A stretch of DNA of 64,000 nucleotides from Phorcus lineatus (taxonomy: Eukaryota > Mollusca > Gastropoda > Trochida > Trochidae), in the NCBI GenBank assembly GCA_921293015.1, contig OV121092.1, positions 31,565,764 through 31,629,763 on the forward strand, given 5' to 3'. Position 1 is the first letter of the stretch. Each line of letters starts with the position of its first letter. This document shows positions 1 through 13,228 of this stretch, piece by piece. Made by a program: the position numbers and the translations under genes. Below the pieces are notes generated by a model. The model saw nothing but the letters and a program-made list of their open reading frames with translations, was not told the DNA's origin and made no database searches.

Positions 1-1018
1 TTTAGGCCACAAAATTCCCTAAGATCACCAAAAAGAAGCGACCCTAACTACTCGTAATGTCGTGTACAGCACTGAAGGAACTTATTCAATTTCTTTTGCT
101 CAACGTTTAACACATACCCCACATGGCTACATCCCATTAACATACAATTGCAACGTAGGTTAAACGTCGGACATGTCCGAAATACGCATTTGAAGACATT
201 ACATGAAGCAACTAAGTGCCAGCCGGACAGCCGAAACTAACAGTACAGCTATACCCTTTCGGTAAAAAAAGCACTCAAAAAGTACTATAAAGCACGTGGG
301 TTAATTCTGCCCCCAAATATGTATTTAAAGTACGGAAATATACACAAAATTAACAATAACATAAGGAATACTGCCTTAGAAGACTTGCAAACACATGGCC
401 ATGTCAGAAAATGCCTACATACATCGTTTAATTAAAGAAAAGCAAAGTCGGTAATTTCCCTATTGCAGCAATGGTTAAGACCAAGTAGCAATTTCAAACG
501 CTCATTAAATAAATTTTCAAAAGTAAATTCCACATGGAAAGCTATGTAGCAGTTAGATAAAGTTGTCAACTAACCTTTTCAATTGTTTTTACGGACCGGC
601 AGCGCTTTAATCCGCCGAAATCGCCGTTTTCTGGGAGCTAACGCAAAGCGCGTCAGAGCTCTCTTCTGTCTATGACGTTACTATGACACACGTCTGTTAC
701 GTCACAACTTGACCCTTGAAACAATGAAAGGTCACGGTTCCGACTTTGGTCACCAAAACTTAGCTAGAACGCTAACTAGAGCGGTTAGCAATGTGAAAAT
801 GGTATCAAACGAAAGCTAATTTCAAGGCGCATCTTTTCCGATTGCCATGACTGCGGATTTGAGCCGTAGTTTGAACGGGAAGGGGCCGCAAAAAGGGTAT
901 AATGTGAACAGATGAGTAAACTCCAGAGTATACGTGTTAGTGTACTTGGATACAGTGTGTGGCGACCAAATTCGGCCGCCACTACTTTGAATATACATGT
1001 ACACAATTTTAGCAAATG
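1..1018 (+). repeat. Representative satellite monomer with internal palindromes
   Basis: Landmarks of one monomer, repeated in almost every unit. There is a perfect 14-bp palindrome TCGGACATGTCCGA at 167-180, a perfect 12-bp palindrome ACATGGCCATGT at 393-404, and CRE-like TGACGTTA (673-680) and TTACGTCAC (697-705). TTGACC (709-714) and AGGTCA (729-734) form an inverted pair. The near-palindrome TTTGGTCACCAAA lies at 745-757. GCTAAC (771-776) pairs with GTTAGC (784-789) across a 7-nt loop. An imperfect 20-bp inverted repeat (8 of 10 pairs) lies at 961-980. Palindromes are visible directly; any protein binding is untested. The unit start is arbitrary because the array is continuous. Confidence 0.9.
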
Positions 1019-2036
1019 TTTAGGCCACAAAATTCCCTAAGATCACCAAAAGTAAGTGACCCTAACTACTTGTAATGTCGTGTACAGCACTGAAGGAACT
1101 TATTCAATTTCTTTTGCTCAACGTTTAACACATACCCCACATGGCTACATCCCATTAACATACAATTGCAACGTAGGTTAAACGTCGGACATGTCCGAAA
1201 TACGCATTTGAAGGCAGTACATGAAGCAACTAAGTGCCAGCCGGACAGCCGAAACTAACAGTACAGCTATACCCTTTCGGTAAAAAAAGCACTCAAAAAG
1301 TACTATAACGCACGTGGGTTAATTCTGCCCCCAAATATGTATTTAAAGTACGGAAATATACACAAAATTAACAATAACATAAGGAATACTGCCTTAGAAG
1401 ACTTGCAAACACATGGCCATGTCAGAAAATGCCTACATACATCGTTGAATTAAAGAAACGCAAAGTCGGTAATTTCCCTATTGCAGCAATGGTTAAGACC
1501 AAGTAGCAATTTCAAACGCTCATTAAATAAATTTTCAAAAGTAAATTCCACATGGAAAGCTATGTAGCAGTTAGATAAAGTTGTCAACTAACCTTTTCAA
1601 TTGTTTTTACGGACCGGCAGCGCTTTAATCCGCCGAAATCGCCGTTTTCTGAGAGCTAACGCAAAGCGCGTCAGAGCTCTCTTCTGTCTATGACGTTACT
1701 ATGACACACGTCTGTTACGTCACAACTTGACCCTTGAAACAATGAAAGGTCACGGTTCCGACTTTGGTCACCAAAACTTAAATAGAACGCTAACTAGAGC
1801 GGTTAGCAATGTGAAAATGGTATCAAACGAAAGCTAATTTCAAGGCGCATCTTTTCCGATTGCCATGACTGCGGATTTGAGCCGTAGTTTGAACGGGAAG
1901 GGGCCGCAAAAAGGGTATAATGTGAACAGATGAGTAAACTCCAGAGTATACGTGTTAGTGTACTTGGATACAGTGTGTGGCGACCAAATTCGGCCGCCAC
2001 TACTTTGAATATACATGTACACAATTTTAGCAAATG

Positions 2037-5000
2037 TTTAGGCCACAAAATTCCCTAAGATCACCAAAAAGAAGCGACCCTAACTACTCGTAATGTCGTG
2101 TACAGCACTGAAGGAACTTATTCAATTTCTTTTGCTCAACGTTTAACACATACCCCACATGGCTACATCCCATTAACATACAATTGCAACGTAGGTTAAA
2201 CGTCGGACATGTCCGAAATACGCATTTGAAGACATTACATGAAGCAACTAAGTGCCAGCCGGACAGCCGAAACTAACAGTACAGCTATACCCTTTCGGTA
2301 AAAAAAGCACTCAAAAAGTATTATAACGCACGTGGGTTAATTCTGCCCCCAAATATGTATTTAAAGTACGGAAATATACACAAAATTAACAATAACATAA
2401 GGAATACTGCCTTAGAAGACTTGCAAACACATGGCCATGTCAGAAAATGCCTACATACATCGTTGAATTAAAGAAACGCAAAGTCGGTAATTTCCCTATT
2501 GCAGCAATGGTTAAGACCAAGTAGCAATTTCAAACGCTCATTAAATAAATTTTCAAAAGTAAATTCCACATGAAAAGCTATGTAGCAGTTAGATAAAGTT
2601 GTCAACTAACCTTTTCAATTGTTTTTACGGACCGGCAGCGCTTTAATCCGCCGAAATCGCCGTTTTCTGGGAGCTAACACAAAGCGCGTCAGAGCTCTCT
2701 TCTGTCTATGACGTTACTATGACACACGTCTGTTACGTCACGACTTGACCCCTGAAACAATGAAAGGTCACGGTTCCGACTTTGGTCACCAAAACTTAAA
2801 TAGAACGCTAATTAGAGCGGTTAGCAATGTGAAAATGGTATCAAACGAAAGCTAATTTCAAGGCGCATCTTTTCCGATTGCCATGACTGCGGATTTGAGC
2901 CGTAGTTTGAACGGGAAGGGGCCGCAAAAAGGGTATAATGTGAACAGATGAGTAAACTCCAGAGTACGTGTATGTGTACTTGGATACAGTGTGTGGCGAC
3001 CAAATTCGGCCGCCACTACTTTGAATATACATGTACACAATTTTAGCAAATGTTTAGGCCACAAAATTCCCTAAGATCACCAAAAAGAAGCGACCCTAAC
3101 TACTCGTAATGTCGTGTACAGCACTGAAGGAACTTATTCAATTTCTTTTGCTCAACGTTTAACACATACCCCACATGGCTACATCCCATTAACATACAAT
3201 TCCAACGTAGGTTAAACGTCGGACATGTCCGAAATACGCATTTGAAGACATTACATGAAGCAACTAAGTGCCAGCCGGACAGCCGAAACTAACAGTACAG
3301 CTATACCCTTTCGGTAAAAAAAGCACTCAAAAAGTATTATAACGCACGTGGGTTAATTCTGCCCCCAAATATGTATTTAAAGTACGGAAATATACACAAA
3401 ATTAACAATAACATGAGGAATACTGCCTTAGAAGACTTGCAAACACATGGCCATGTCAGAAAATGCCTACATACATCGTTGAATTAAAGAAACGCAAAGT
3501 CGGTAATTTCCCTATTGCAGCAATGGTTAAGACCAAGTAGCAATTTCAAACGCTCATTAAATAAATTTTCAAAAGTAAATTCCACATGGAAAGCTATGTA
3601 GCAGTTAGATAAAGTTGTCAACTAACCTTTTCAATTGTTTTTACGGACCGGCAGCGCTTTAATCCGCCGAAATCGCCGTTTTCTGAGAGCTAACGCAAAG
3701 CGCGTCAGAGCTCTCTTCTGTCTATGACGTTACTATGACACACGTCTGTTACGTCACAACTTGACCCTTGAAACAATGAAAGGTCACGGTTCCGACTTTG
3801 GTCACCAAAACTTAGCTAGAACGATAACTAGAGCGGTTAGCAATGTGAAAATGGTATCAAACGAAAGCTAATTTCAAGGCGCATCTTTTCCGATTGCCAT
3901 GACTGCGGATTTGAGCCGTAGTTTGAACGGGAAGGGGCCGCAAAAAGGGTATAATGTGAACAGATGAGTAAACTCCAGAGTATACGTGTATGTGTACTTG
4001 GATACAGTGTGTGGCGACCAAATTCGGCCGCCACTACTTTGAATATACATGTACACAATTTTAGCAAATGTTTAGGCCACAAAATTCCCTAAGATCACCA
4101 AAAAGAAGCGACCCTAACTACTCGTAATGTCGTGTACAGCACTGAAGGAACTTATTCAATTTCTTTTGCTCAACGTTTAACACATACCCCACATGGCTAC
4201 ATCCCATTAACATACAATTCCAACGTAGGTTAAACGTCGGACATGTCCGAAATACGCATTTGAAGACATTACATGAAGCAACTAAGTGCCAGCCGGACAG
4301 CCGAAACTAACAGTACAGCTATACCCTTTCGGTAAAAAAAGCACTCAAAAAGTATTATAACGCACGTGGGTTAATTCTGCCCCCAAATATGTATTTAAAG
4401 TACGGAAATATACACAAAATTAACAATAACATGAGGAATACTGCCTTAGAAGACTTGCAAACACATGGCCATGTCAGAAAATGCCTACATACATCGTTGA
4501 ATTAAAGAAACGCAAAGTCGGTAATTTCCCTATTGCAGCAATGGTTAAGACCAAGTAGCAATTTCAAACGCTCATTAAATAAATTTTCAAAAGTAAATTC
4601 CACATGGAAAGCTATGTAGCAGTTAGATAAAGTTGTCAACTAACCTTTTCAATTGTTTTTACGGACCGGCAGCGCTTTAATCCGCCAAAATCGCCGTTTT
4701 CTGAGAGCTAACGCAAAGCGCGTCAGAGCTCTCTTCTGTCTATGACGTTACTATGACACACGTCTGTTACGTCACAACTTGACCCTTGAAACAATGAAAG
4801 GTCACGGTTCCGACTTTGGTCACCAAAACTTAGCTAGAACGCTAACTAGAGCGGTTAGCAATGAAAATGGTATCAAACGAAAGCTAATTTCAAGGCGCAT
4901 CTTTTCCGATTGCCATGACTGCGGATTTGAGCCGTAGTTTGAACGGGAAGGGGCCGCAAAAAGGGTATAATGTGAACAGATGAGTAAACTCCAGAGTATA

Positions 5001-8000
5001 CGTGTATGTGTACTTGGATACAGTGTGTGGCGACCAAATTCGGCCGCCACTACTTTGAATATACATGTACACAATTTTAGCAAATGTTTAGGCCACAAAA
5101 TTCCCTAAGATCACCAAAAAGAAGCGACCCTAACTACTCGTAATGTCGTGTACAGCACTGAAGGAACTTATTCAATTTCTTTTGCTCAACGTTTAACACA
5201 TACCCCACATGGCTACATCCCATTAACATACAATTGCAACGTAGGTTAAACGTCGGACATGTCCGAAATACGCATTTGAAGACATTACATGAAGCAACTA
5301 AGTGCCAGCCGGACAGCCGAAACTAACAGTACAGCTATACCCTTTCGGTAAAAAAAGCACTCAAAAAGTACTATAACGCACGTGGGTTAATTCTGCCCCC
5401 AAATATGTATTTAAAGTACGGAAATATACACAAAATTAACAAGAACATAAGGAATACTGCGTTAGAAGACTTGCAAACACATGGCCATGTCAGAAAATGC
5501 CTACATACATCGTTTAATTAAAGAAACGCAAAGTCGGTAATTTCCCTATTGCAGCAATGGTTAAGACCAAGTAGCAATTTCAAACGCTCATTAAATAAAT
5601 TTTCAAAAGTAAATTCCACATGAAAAGCTATGTAGCAGTTAGATAAAGTTGTCAACTAACCTTTTCAATTGTTTTTACGGACCGGCAGCGCTTTAATCCG
5701 CCGAAATCGCCGTTTTCTGAGAGCTAACGCAAAGCGCGTCAGAGCTCTCTTCTGTCTATGACGTTACTATGACACACGTCTGTTACGTCACAACTTGACC
5801 CTTGAAACAATGAAAGGTCACGGTTCCGACTTTGGTCACCAAAACTTAAATAGAACGCTAACTAGAGCGGTTAGCAATGTGAAAATGGTATCAAACGAAA
5901 GCTAATTTCAAGGCGCATCTTTTCCGATTGCCATGACTGCGGATTTGAGCCGTAGTTTGAACGGGAAGGGGCCGCAAAAAGGGTATAATGTGAACAGATG
6001 AGTAAACTCCAGAGTATACGTGTTAGTGTACTTGGATACAGTGTGTGGCGACCAAATTCGGCCGCCACTACTTTGAATATACATGTACACAATTTTAGCA
6101 AATGTTTAGGCCACAAAATTCCCTAAGATCACCAAAAAGAAGCGACCCTAACTACTCGTAATGTCGTGTACAGCACTGAAGGAACTTATTCAATTTCTTT
6201 TGCTCAACGTTTAACACATACCCCACATGGCTACATCCCATTAACATACAATTGCAACGTAGGTTAAACGTCGGACATGTCCGAAATACGCATTTGAAGA
6301 CATTACATGAAGCAACTAAGTGCCAGCCGGACAGCCGAAACTAACAGTACAGCTATACCCTTTCGGTAAAAAAAGCACTCAAAAAGTATTATAACGCACG
6401 TGGGTTAATTCTGCCCCCAAATATGTATTTAAAGTACGGAAATATACACAAAATTAACAATAACATAAGGAATACTGCCTTAGAAGACTTGCAAACACAT
6501 GGCCATGTCAGAAAATGCCTACATACATCGTTGAATTAAAGAAACGCAAAGTCGGTAATTTCCCTATTGCAGCAATGGTTAAGACCAAGTAGCAATTTCA
6601 AACGCTCATTAAATAAATTTTCAAAAGTAAATTCCACATGAAAAGCTATGTAGCAGTTAGATAAAGTTGTCAACTAACCTTTTCAATTGTTTTTACGGAC
6701 CGGCAGCGCTTTAATCCGCCGAAATCGCCGTTTTCTGGGAGCTAACACAAAGCGCGTCAGAGCTCTCTTCTGTCTATGACGTTACTATGACACACGTCTG
6801 TTACGTCACGACTTGACCCCTGAAACAATGAAAGGTCACGGTTCCGACTTTGGTCACCAAAACTTAAATAGAACGCTAATTAGAGCGGTTAGCAATGTGA
6901 AAATGGTATCAAACGAAAGCTAATTTCAAGGCGCATCTTTTCCGATTGCCATGACTGCGGATTTGAGCCGTAGTTTGAACGGGAAGGGGCCGCAAAAAGG
7001 GTATAATGTGAACAGATGAGTAAACTCCAGAGTATACGTGTATGTGTACTTGGATACAGTGTGTGGCGACCAAATTCGGCCGCCACTACTTTGAATATAC
7101 ATGTACACAATTTTAGCAAATGTTTAGGCCACAAAATTCCCTAAGATCACCAAAAAGAAGCGACCCTAACTACTCGTAATGTCGTGTACAGCACTGAAGG
7201 AACTTATTCAATTTCTTTTGCTCAACGTTTAACACATACCCCACATGGCTACATCCCATTAACATACAATTCCAACGTAGGTTAAACGTCGGACATGTCC
7301 GAAATACGCATTTGAAGACATTACATGAAGCAACTAAGTGCCAGCCGGACAGCCGAAACTAACAGTACAGCTATACCCTTTCAGTAAAAAAAGCACTCAA
7401 AAAGTATTATAACGCACGTGGGTTAATTCTGCCCCCAAATATGTATTTAAAGTACGGAAATATACACAAAATTAACAATAACATGAGGAATACTGCCTTA
7501 GAAGACTTGCAAACACATGGCCATGTCAGAAAATGCCTACATACATCGTTGAATTAAAGAAACGCAAAGTCGGTAATTTCCCTATTGCAGCAATGGTTAA
7601 GACCAAGTAGCAATTTCAAACGCTCATTAAATAAATTTTCAAAAGTAAATTCCACATGGAAAGCTATGTAGCAGTTAGATAAAGTTGTCAACTAACCTTT
7701 TCAATTGTTTTTACGGACCGGCAGCGCTTTAATCCGCCGAAATCGCCGTTTTCTGAGAGCTAACGCAAAGCGCGTCAGAGCTCTCTTCTGTCTATGACGT
7801 TACTATGACACACGTCTGTTACGTCACAACTTGACCCTTGAAACAATGAAAGGTCACGGTTCCGACTTTGGTCACCAAAACTTAGCTAGAACGCTAACTA
7901 GAGCGGTTAGCAATGTGAAAATGGTATCAAACGAAAGCTAATTTCAAGGCGCATCTTTTCCGATTGCCATGACTGCGGATTTGAGCCGTAGTTTGAACGG

Positions 8001-11000
8001 GAAGGGGCCGCAAAAAGGGTATAATGTGAACAGATGAGTAAACTCCAGAGTATACGTGTATGTGTACCTGGATACAGTGTGTGGCGACCAAATTCGGCCG
8101 CCACTACTTTGAATATACATGTACACAATTTTAGCAAATGTTTAGGCCACAAAATTCCCTAAGATCACCAAAAAGAAGCGACCCTAACTACTCGTAATGT
8201 CGTGTACAGCACTGAAGGAACTTATTCAATTTCTTTTGCTCAACGTTTAACACATACCCCACATGGCTACATCCCATTAACATACAATTGCAACGTAGGT
8301 TAAACGTCGGACATGTCCGAAATACGCATTTGAAGACATTACATGAAGCAACTAAGTGCCAGCCGGACAGCCGAAACTAACAGTACAGCTATACCCTTTC
8401 GGTAAAAAAAGCACTCAAAAAGTACTATAACGCACGTGGGTTAATTCTGCCCCCAAATATGTATTTAAAGTACGGAAATATACACAAAATTAACAATAAC
8501 ATAAGGAATACTGCCTTAGAAGACTTGCAAACACATGGCCATGTCAGAAAATGCCTACATACATCGTTTAATTAAAGAAACGCAAAGTCGGTAATTTCCC
8601 TATTGCAGCAATGGTTAAGACCAAGTAGCAATTTCAAACGCTCATTAAATAAATTTTCAAAAGTAAATTCCACATGAAAAGCTATGTAGCAGTTAGATAA
8701 AGTTGTCAACTAACCTTTTCAATTGTTTTTACGGACCGGCAGCGCTTTAATCCGCCAAAATCGCCGTTTTCTGGGAGCTAACGCAAAGCGCGTCAGAGCT
8801 CTCTTCTGTCTATGACGTTACTATGACACACGTCTGTTACGTCACGACTTGACCCTTGAAACAATGAAAGGTCACGGTTCCGACTTTGGTCACCAAAACT
8901 TAGCTAGAACGCTAACTAGAGCGGTTAGCAATGTGAAAATGGTATCAAACGAAAGCTAATTTCAAGGCGCATCTTTTCCGATTGCCATGACTGCGGATTT
9001 GAGCCGTAGTTTGAACGGGAAGGGGCCGCAAAAAGGGTATAATGTGAACAGATGAGTAAACTCCAGAGTATACGTGTATGTGTACCTGGATACAGTGTGT
9101 GGCGACCAAATTCGGCCGCCACTACTTTGAATATACATGTACACAATTTTAGCAAATGTTTAGGCCACAAAATTCCCTAAGATCACCAAAAAGAAGCGAC
9201 CCTAACTACTCGTAATGTCGTGTACAGCACTGAAGGAACTTATTCAATTTCTTTTGCTCAACGTTTAACACATACCCCACATGGCTACATCCCATTAACA
9301 TACAATTGCAACGTAGGTTAAACGTCGGACATGTCCGAAATACGCATTTGAAGACATTACATGAAGCAACTAAGTGCCAGCCGGACAGCCGAAACTAACA
9401 GTACAGCTATACCCTTTCGGTAAAAAAAGCACTCAAAAAGTACTATAACGCACGTGGGTTAATTCTGCCCCCAAATATGTATTTAAAGTACGGAAATATA
9501 CACAAAATTAACAATAACATAAGGAATACTGCCTTAGAAGACTTGCAAACACATGGCCATGTCAGAAAATGCCTACATACATCGTTTAATTAAAGAAACG
9601 CAAAGTCGGTAATTTCCCTATTGCAGCAATGGTTAAGACCAAGTAGCAATTTCAAACGCTCATTAAATAAATTTTCAAAAGTAAATTCCACATGAAAAGC
9701 TATGTAGCAGTTAGATAAAGTTGTCAACTAACCTTTTCAATTGTTTTTACGGACCGGCAGCGCTTTAATCCGCCAAAATCGCCGTTTTCTGGGAGCTAAC
9801 GCAAAGCGCGTCAGAGCTCTCTTCTGTCTATGACGTTACTATGACACACGTCTGTTACGTCACGACTTGACCCTTGAAACAATGAAAGGTCACGGTTCCG
9901 ACTTTGGTCACCAAAACTTAGCTAGAACGCTAACTAGAGCGGTTAGCAATGTGAAAATGGTATCAAACGAAAGCTAATTTCAAGGCGCATCTTTTCCGAT
10001 TGCCATGACTGCGGATTTGAGCCGTAGTTTGAACGGGAAGGGGCCGCAAAAAGGGTATAATGTGAACAGATGAGTAAACTCCAGAGTACGTGTATGTGTA
10101 CTTGGATACAGTGTGTGGCGACCAAATTCGGCCGCCACTACTTTGAATATACATGTACACAATTTTAGCAAATGTTTAGGCCACAAAATTCCCTAAGATC
10201 ACCAAAAAGAAGCGACCCTAACTACTCGTAATGTCGTGTACAGCACTGAAGGAACTTATTCAATTTCTTTTGCTCAACGTTTAACACATACCCCACATGG
10301 CTACATCCCATTAACATACAATTGCAACGTAGGTTAAACGTCGGACATGTCCGAAATACGCATTTGAAGACATTACATGAAGCAACTAAGTGCCAGCCGG
10401 ACAGCCGAAACTAACAGTACAGCTATACCCTTTCGGTAAAAAAAGCACTCAAAAAGTATTATAACGCACGTGGGTTAATTCTGCCCCCAAATATGTATTT
10501 AAAGTACGGAAATATACACAAAATTAACAATAACATAAGGAATACTGCCTTAGAAGACTTGCAAACACATGGCCATGTCAGAAAATGCCTACATACATCG
10601 TTGAATTAAAGAAACGCAAAGTCGGTAATTTCCCTATTGCAGCAATGGTTAAGACCAAGTAGCAATTTCAAACGCTCATTAAATAAATTTTCAAAAGTAA
10701 ATTCCACATGAAAAGCTATGTAGCAGTTAGATAAAGTTGTCAACTAACCTTTTCAATTGTTTTTACGGACCGGCAGCGCTTTAATCCGCCGAAATCGCCG
10801 TTTTCTGGGAGCTAACACAAAGCGCGTCAGAGCTCTCTTCTGTCTATGACGTTACTATGACACACGTCTGTTACGTCACGACTTGACCCCTGAAACAATG
10901 AAAGGTCACGGTTCCGACTTTGGTCACCAAACTTTAAATAGAACGCTAATTAGAGCGGTTAGCAATGTGAAAATGGTATCAAACGAAAGCTAATTTCAAG

Positions 11001-13228
11001 GCGCATCTTTTCCGATTGCCATGACTGCGGATTTGAGCCGTAGTTTGAACGGGAAGGGGCCGCAAAAAGGGTATAATGTGAACAGATGAGTAAACTCCAG
11101 AGTATACGTGTATGTGTACTTGGATACAGTGTGTGGCGACCAAATTCGGCCGCCACTACTTTGAATATACATGTACACAATTTTAGCAAATGTTTAGGCC
11201 ACAAAATTCCCTAAGATCACCAAAAAGAAGCGACCCTAACTACTCGTAATGTCGTGTACAGCACTGAAGGAACTTATTCAATTTCTTTTGCTCAACGTTT
11301 AACACATACCCCACATGGCTACATCCCATTAACATACAATTCCAACGTAGGTTAAACGTCGGACATGTCCGAAATACGCATTTGAAGACATTACATGAAG
11401 CAACTAAGTGCCAGCCGGACAGCCGAAACTAACAGTACAGCTATACCCTTTCGGTAAAAAAAGCACTCAAAAAGTATTATAACGCACGTGGGTTAATTCT
11501 GCCCCCAAATATGTATTTAAAGTACGGAAATATACACAAAATTAACAATAACATGAGGAATACTGCCTTAGAAGACTTGCAAACACATGGCCATGTCAGA
11601 AAATGCCTACATACATCGTTGAATTAAAGAAACGCAAAGTCGGTAATTTCCCTATTGCAGCAATGGTTAAGACCAAGTAGCAATTTCAAACGCTCATTAA
11701 ATAAATTTTCAAAAGTAAATTCCACATGGAAAGCTATGTAGCAGTTAGATAAAGTTGTCAACTAACCTTTTCAATTGTTTTTACGGACCGGCAGCGCTTT
11801 AATCCGCCGAAATCGCCGTTTTCTGAGAGCTAACGCAAAGCGCGTCAGAGCTCTCTTCTGTCTATGACGTTACTATGACACACGTCTGTTACGTCACAAC
11901 TTGACCCTTGAAACAATGAAAGGTCACGGTTCCGACTTTGGTCACCAAAACTTAAATAGAACGCTAACTAGAGCGGTTAGCAATGTGAAAATGGTATCAA
12001 ACGAAAGCTAATTTCAAGGCGCATCTTTTCCGATTGCCATGACTGCGGATTTGAGCCGTAGTTTGAACGGGAAGGGGCCGCAAAAAGGGTATAATGTGAA
12101 CAGATGAGTAAACTCCAGAGTATACGTGTTAGTGTACTTGGATACAGTGTGTGGCGACCAAATTCGGCCGCCACTACTTTGAATATACATGTACACAATT
12201 TTAGCAAATGTTTAGGCCACAAAATTCCCTAAGATCACCAAAAAGAAGCGACCCTAACTACTCGTAATGTCGTGTACAGCACTGAAGGAACTTATTCAAT
12301 TTCTTTTGCTCAACGTTTAACACATACCCCGCATGGCTACATCCCATTAACATACAATTGCAACGTAGGTTAAACGTCGGACATGTCCGAAATACGCATT
12401 TGAAGACAGTACATGAAGCAACTAAGTGCCAGCCGGACAGCCGAAACTAACAGTACAGCTATACCCTTTCGGTAAAAAAAGCACTCAAAAAGTACTATAA
12501 CGCACGTGGGTTAATTCTGCCCCCAAATATGTATTTAAAGTACGGAAATATACACAAAATTAACAATAACATAAGGAATACTGCGTTAGAAGACTTGCAA
12601 ACACATGGCCATGTCAGAAAATGCCTACATACATCGTTGAATTAAAGAAACGCAAAGTCGGTAATTTCCCTATTGCAGCAATGGTTAAGACCAAGTAGCA
12701 ATTTCAAACGCTCATTAAATAAATTTTCAAAAGTAAATTCCACATGGAAAGCTATGTAGCAGTTAGATAAAGTTGTCAACTAACCTTTTCAATTGTTTTT
12801 ACGGACCGGCAGCGCTTTAATCCGCCGAAATCGCCGTTTTCTGAGAGCTAACGCAAAGCGCGTCAGAGCTCTCTTCTGTCTATGACGTTACTATGACACA
12901 CGTCTGTTACGTCACAACTTGACCCTTGAAACAATGAAAGGTCACGGTTCCGACTTTGGTCACCAAAACTTAAATAGAACGCTAACTAGAGCGGTTAGCA
13001 ATGTGAAAATGGTATCAAACGAAAGCTAATTTCAAGGCGCATCTTTTCCGATTGCCATGACTGCGGATTTGAGCCGTAGTTTGAACGGGAAGGGGCCGCA
13101 AAAAGGGTATAATGTGAACAGATGAGTAAACTCCAGAGTATACGTGTTAGTGTACTTGGATACAGTGTGTGGCGACCAAATTCGGCCGCCACTACTTTGA
13201 ATATACATGTACACAATTTTAGCAAATG
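2037..13228 (+). repeat. Quasi higher-order repeat segment with a four-unit rhythm
   Basis: Units starting at 2037, 6105 and 10175 share one set of variants: GCAACG, TATTAT, GGGAGCTAACACAA, CACGACTTGACCCCTG and AATTAGAG. Each is followed by a unit (3053, 7123, 11193) sharing another set: TCCAACG, ATGAGG, CATGGAAAG, GAGAGCTAACGCAA and CACAACTTGACCCTTG. The spacing is four units. The intervening units match less well, and the same pair recurs out of register at 19333 and 20351. This is a partial higher-order structure, not a clean one. Confidence 0.5.

Noticed and set aside
785-1030. 81-codon antisense frame repeated in most satellite units
   Set aside because: It is kept open only because the units are nearly identical. 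A TA deletion shifts it in many units without compensation, and it crosses the unit boundary. No domain is recognisable.
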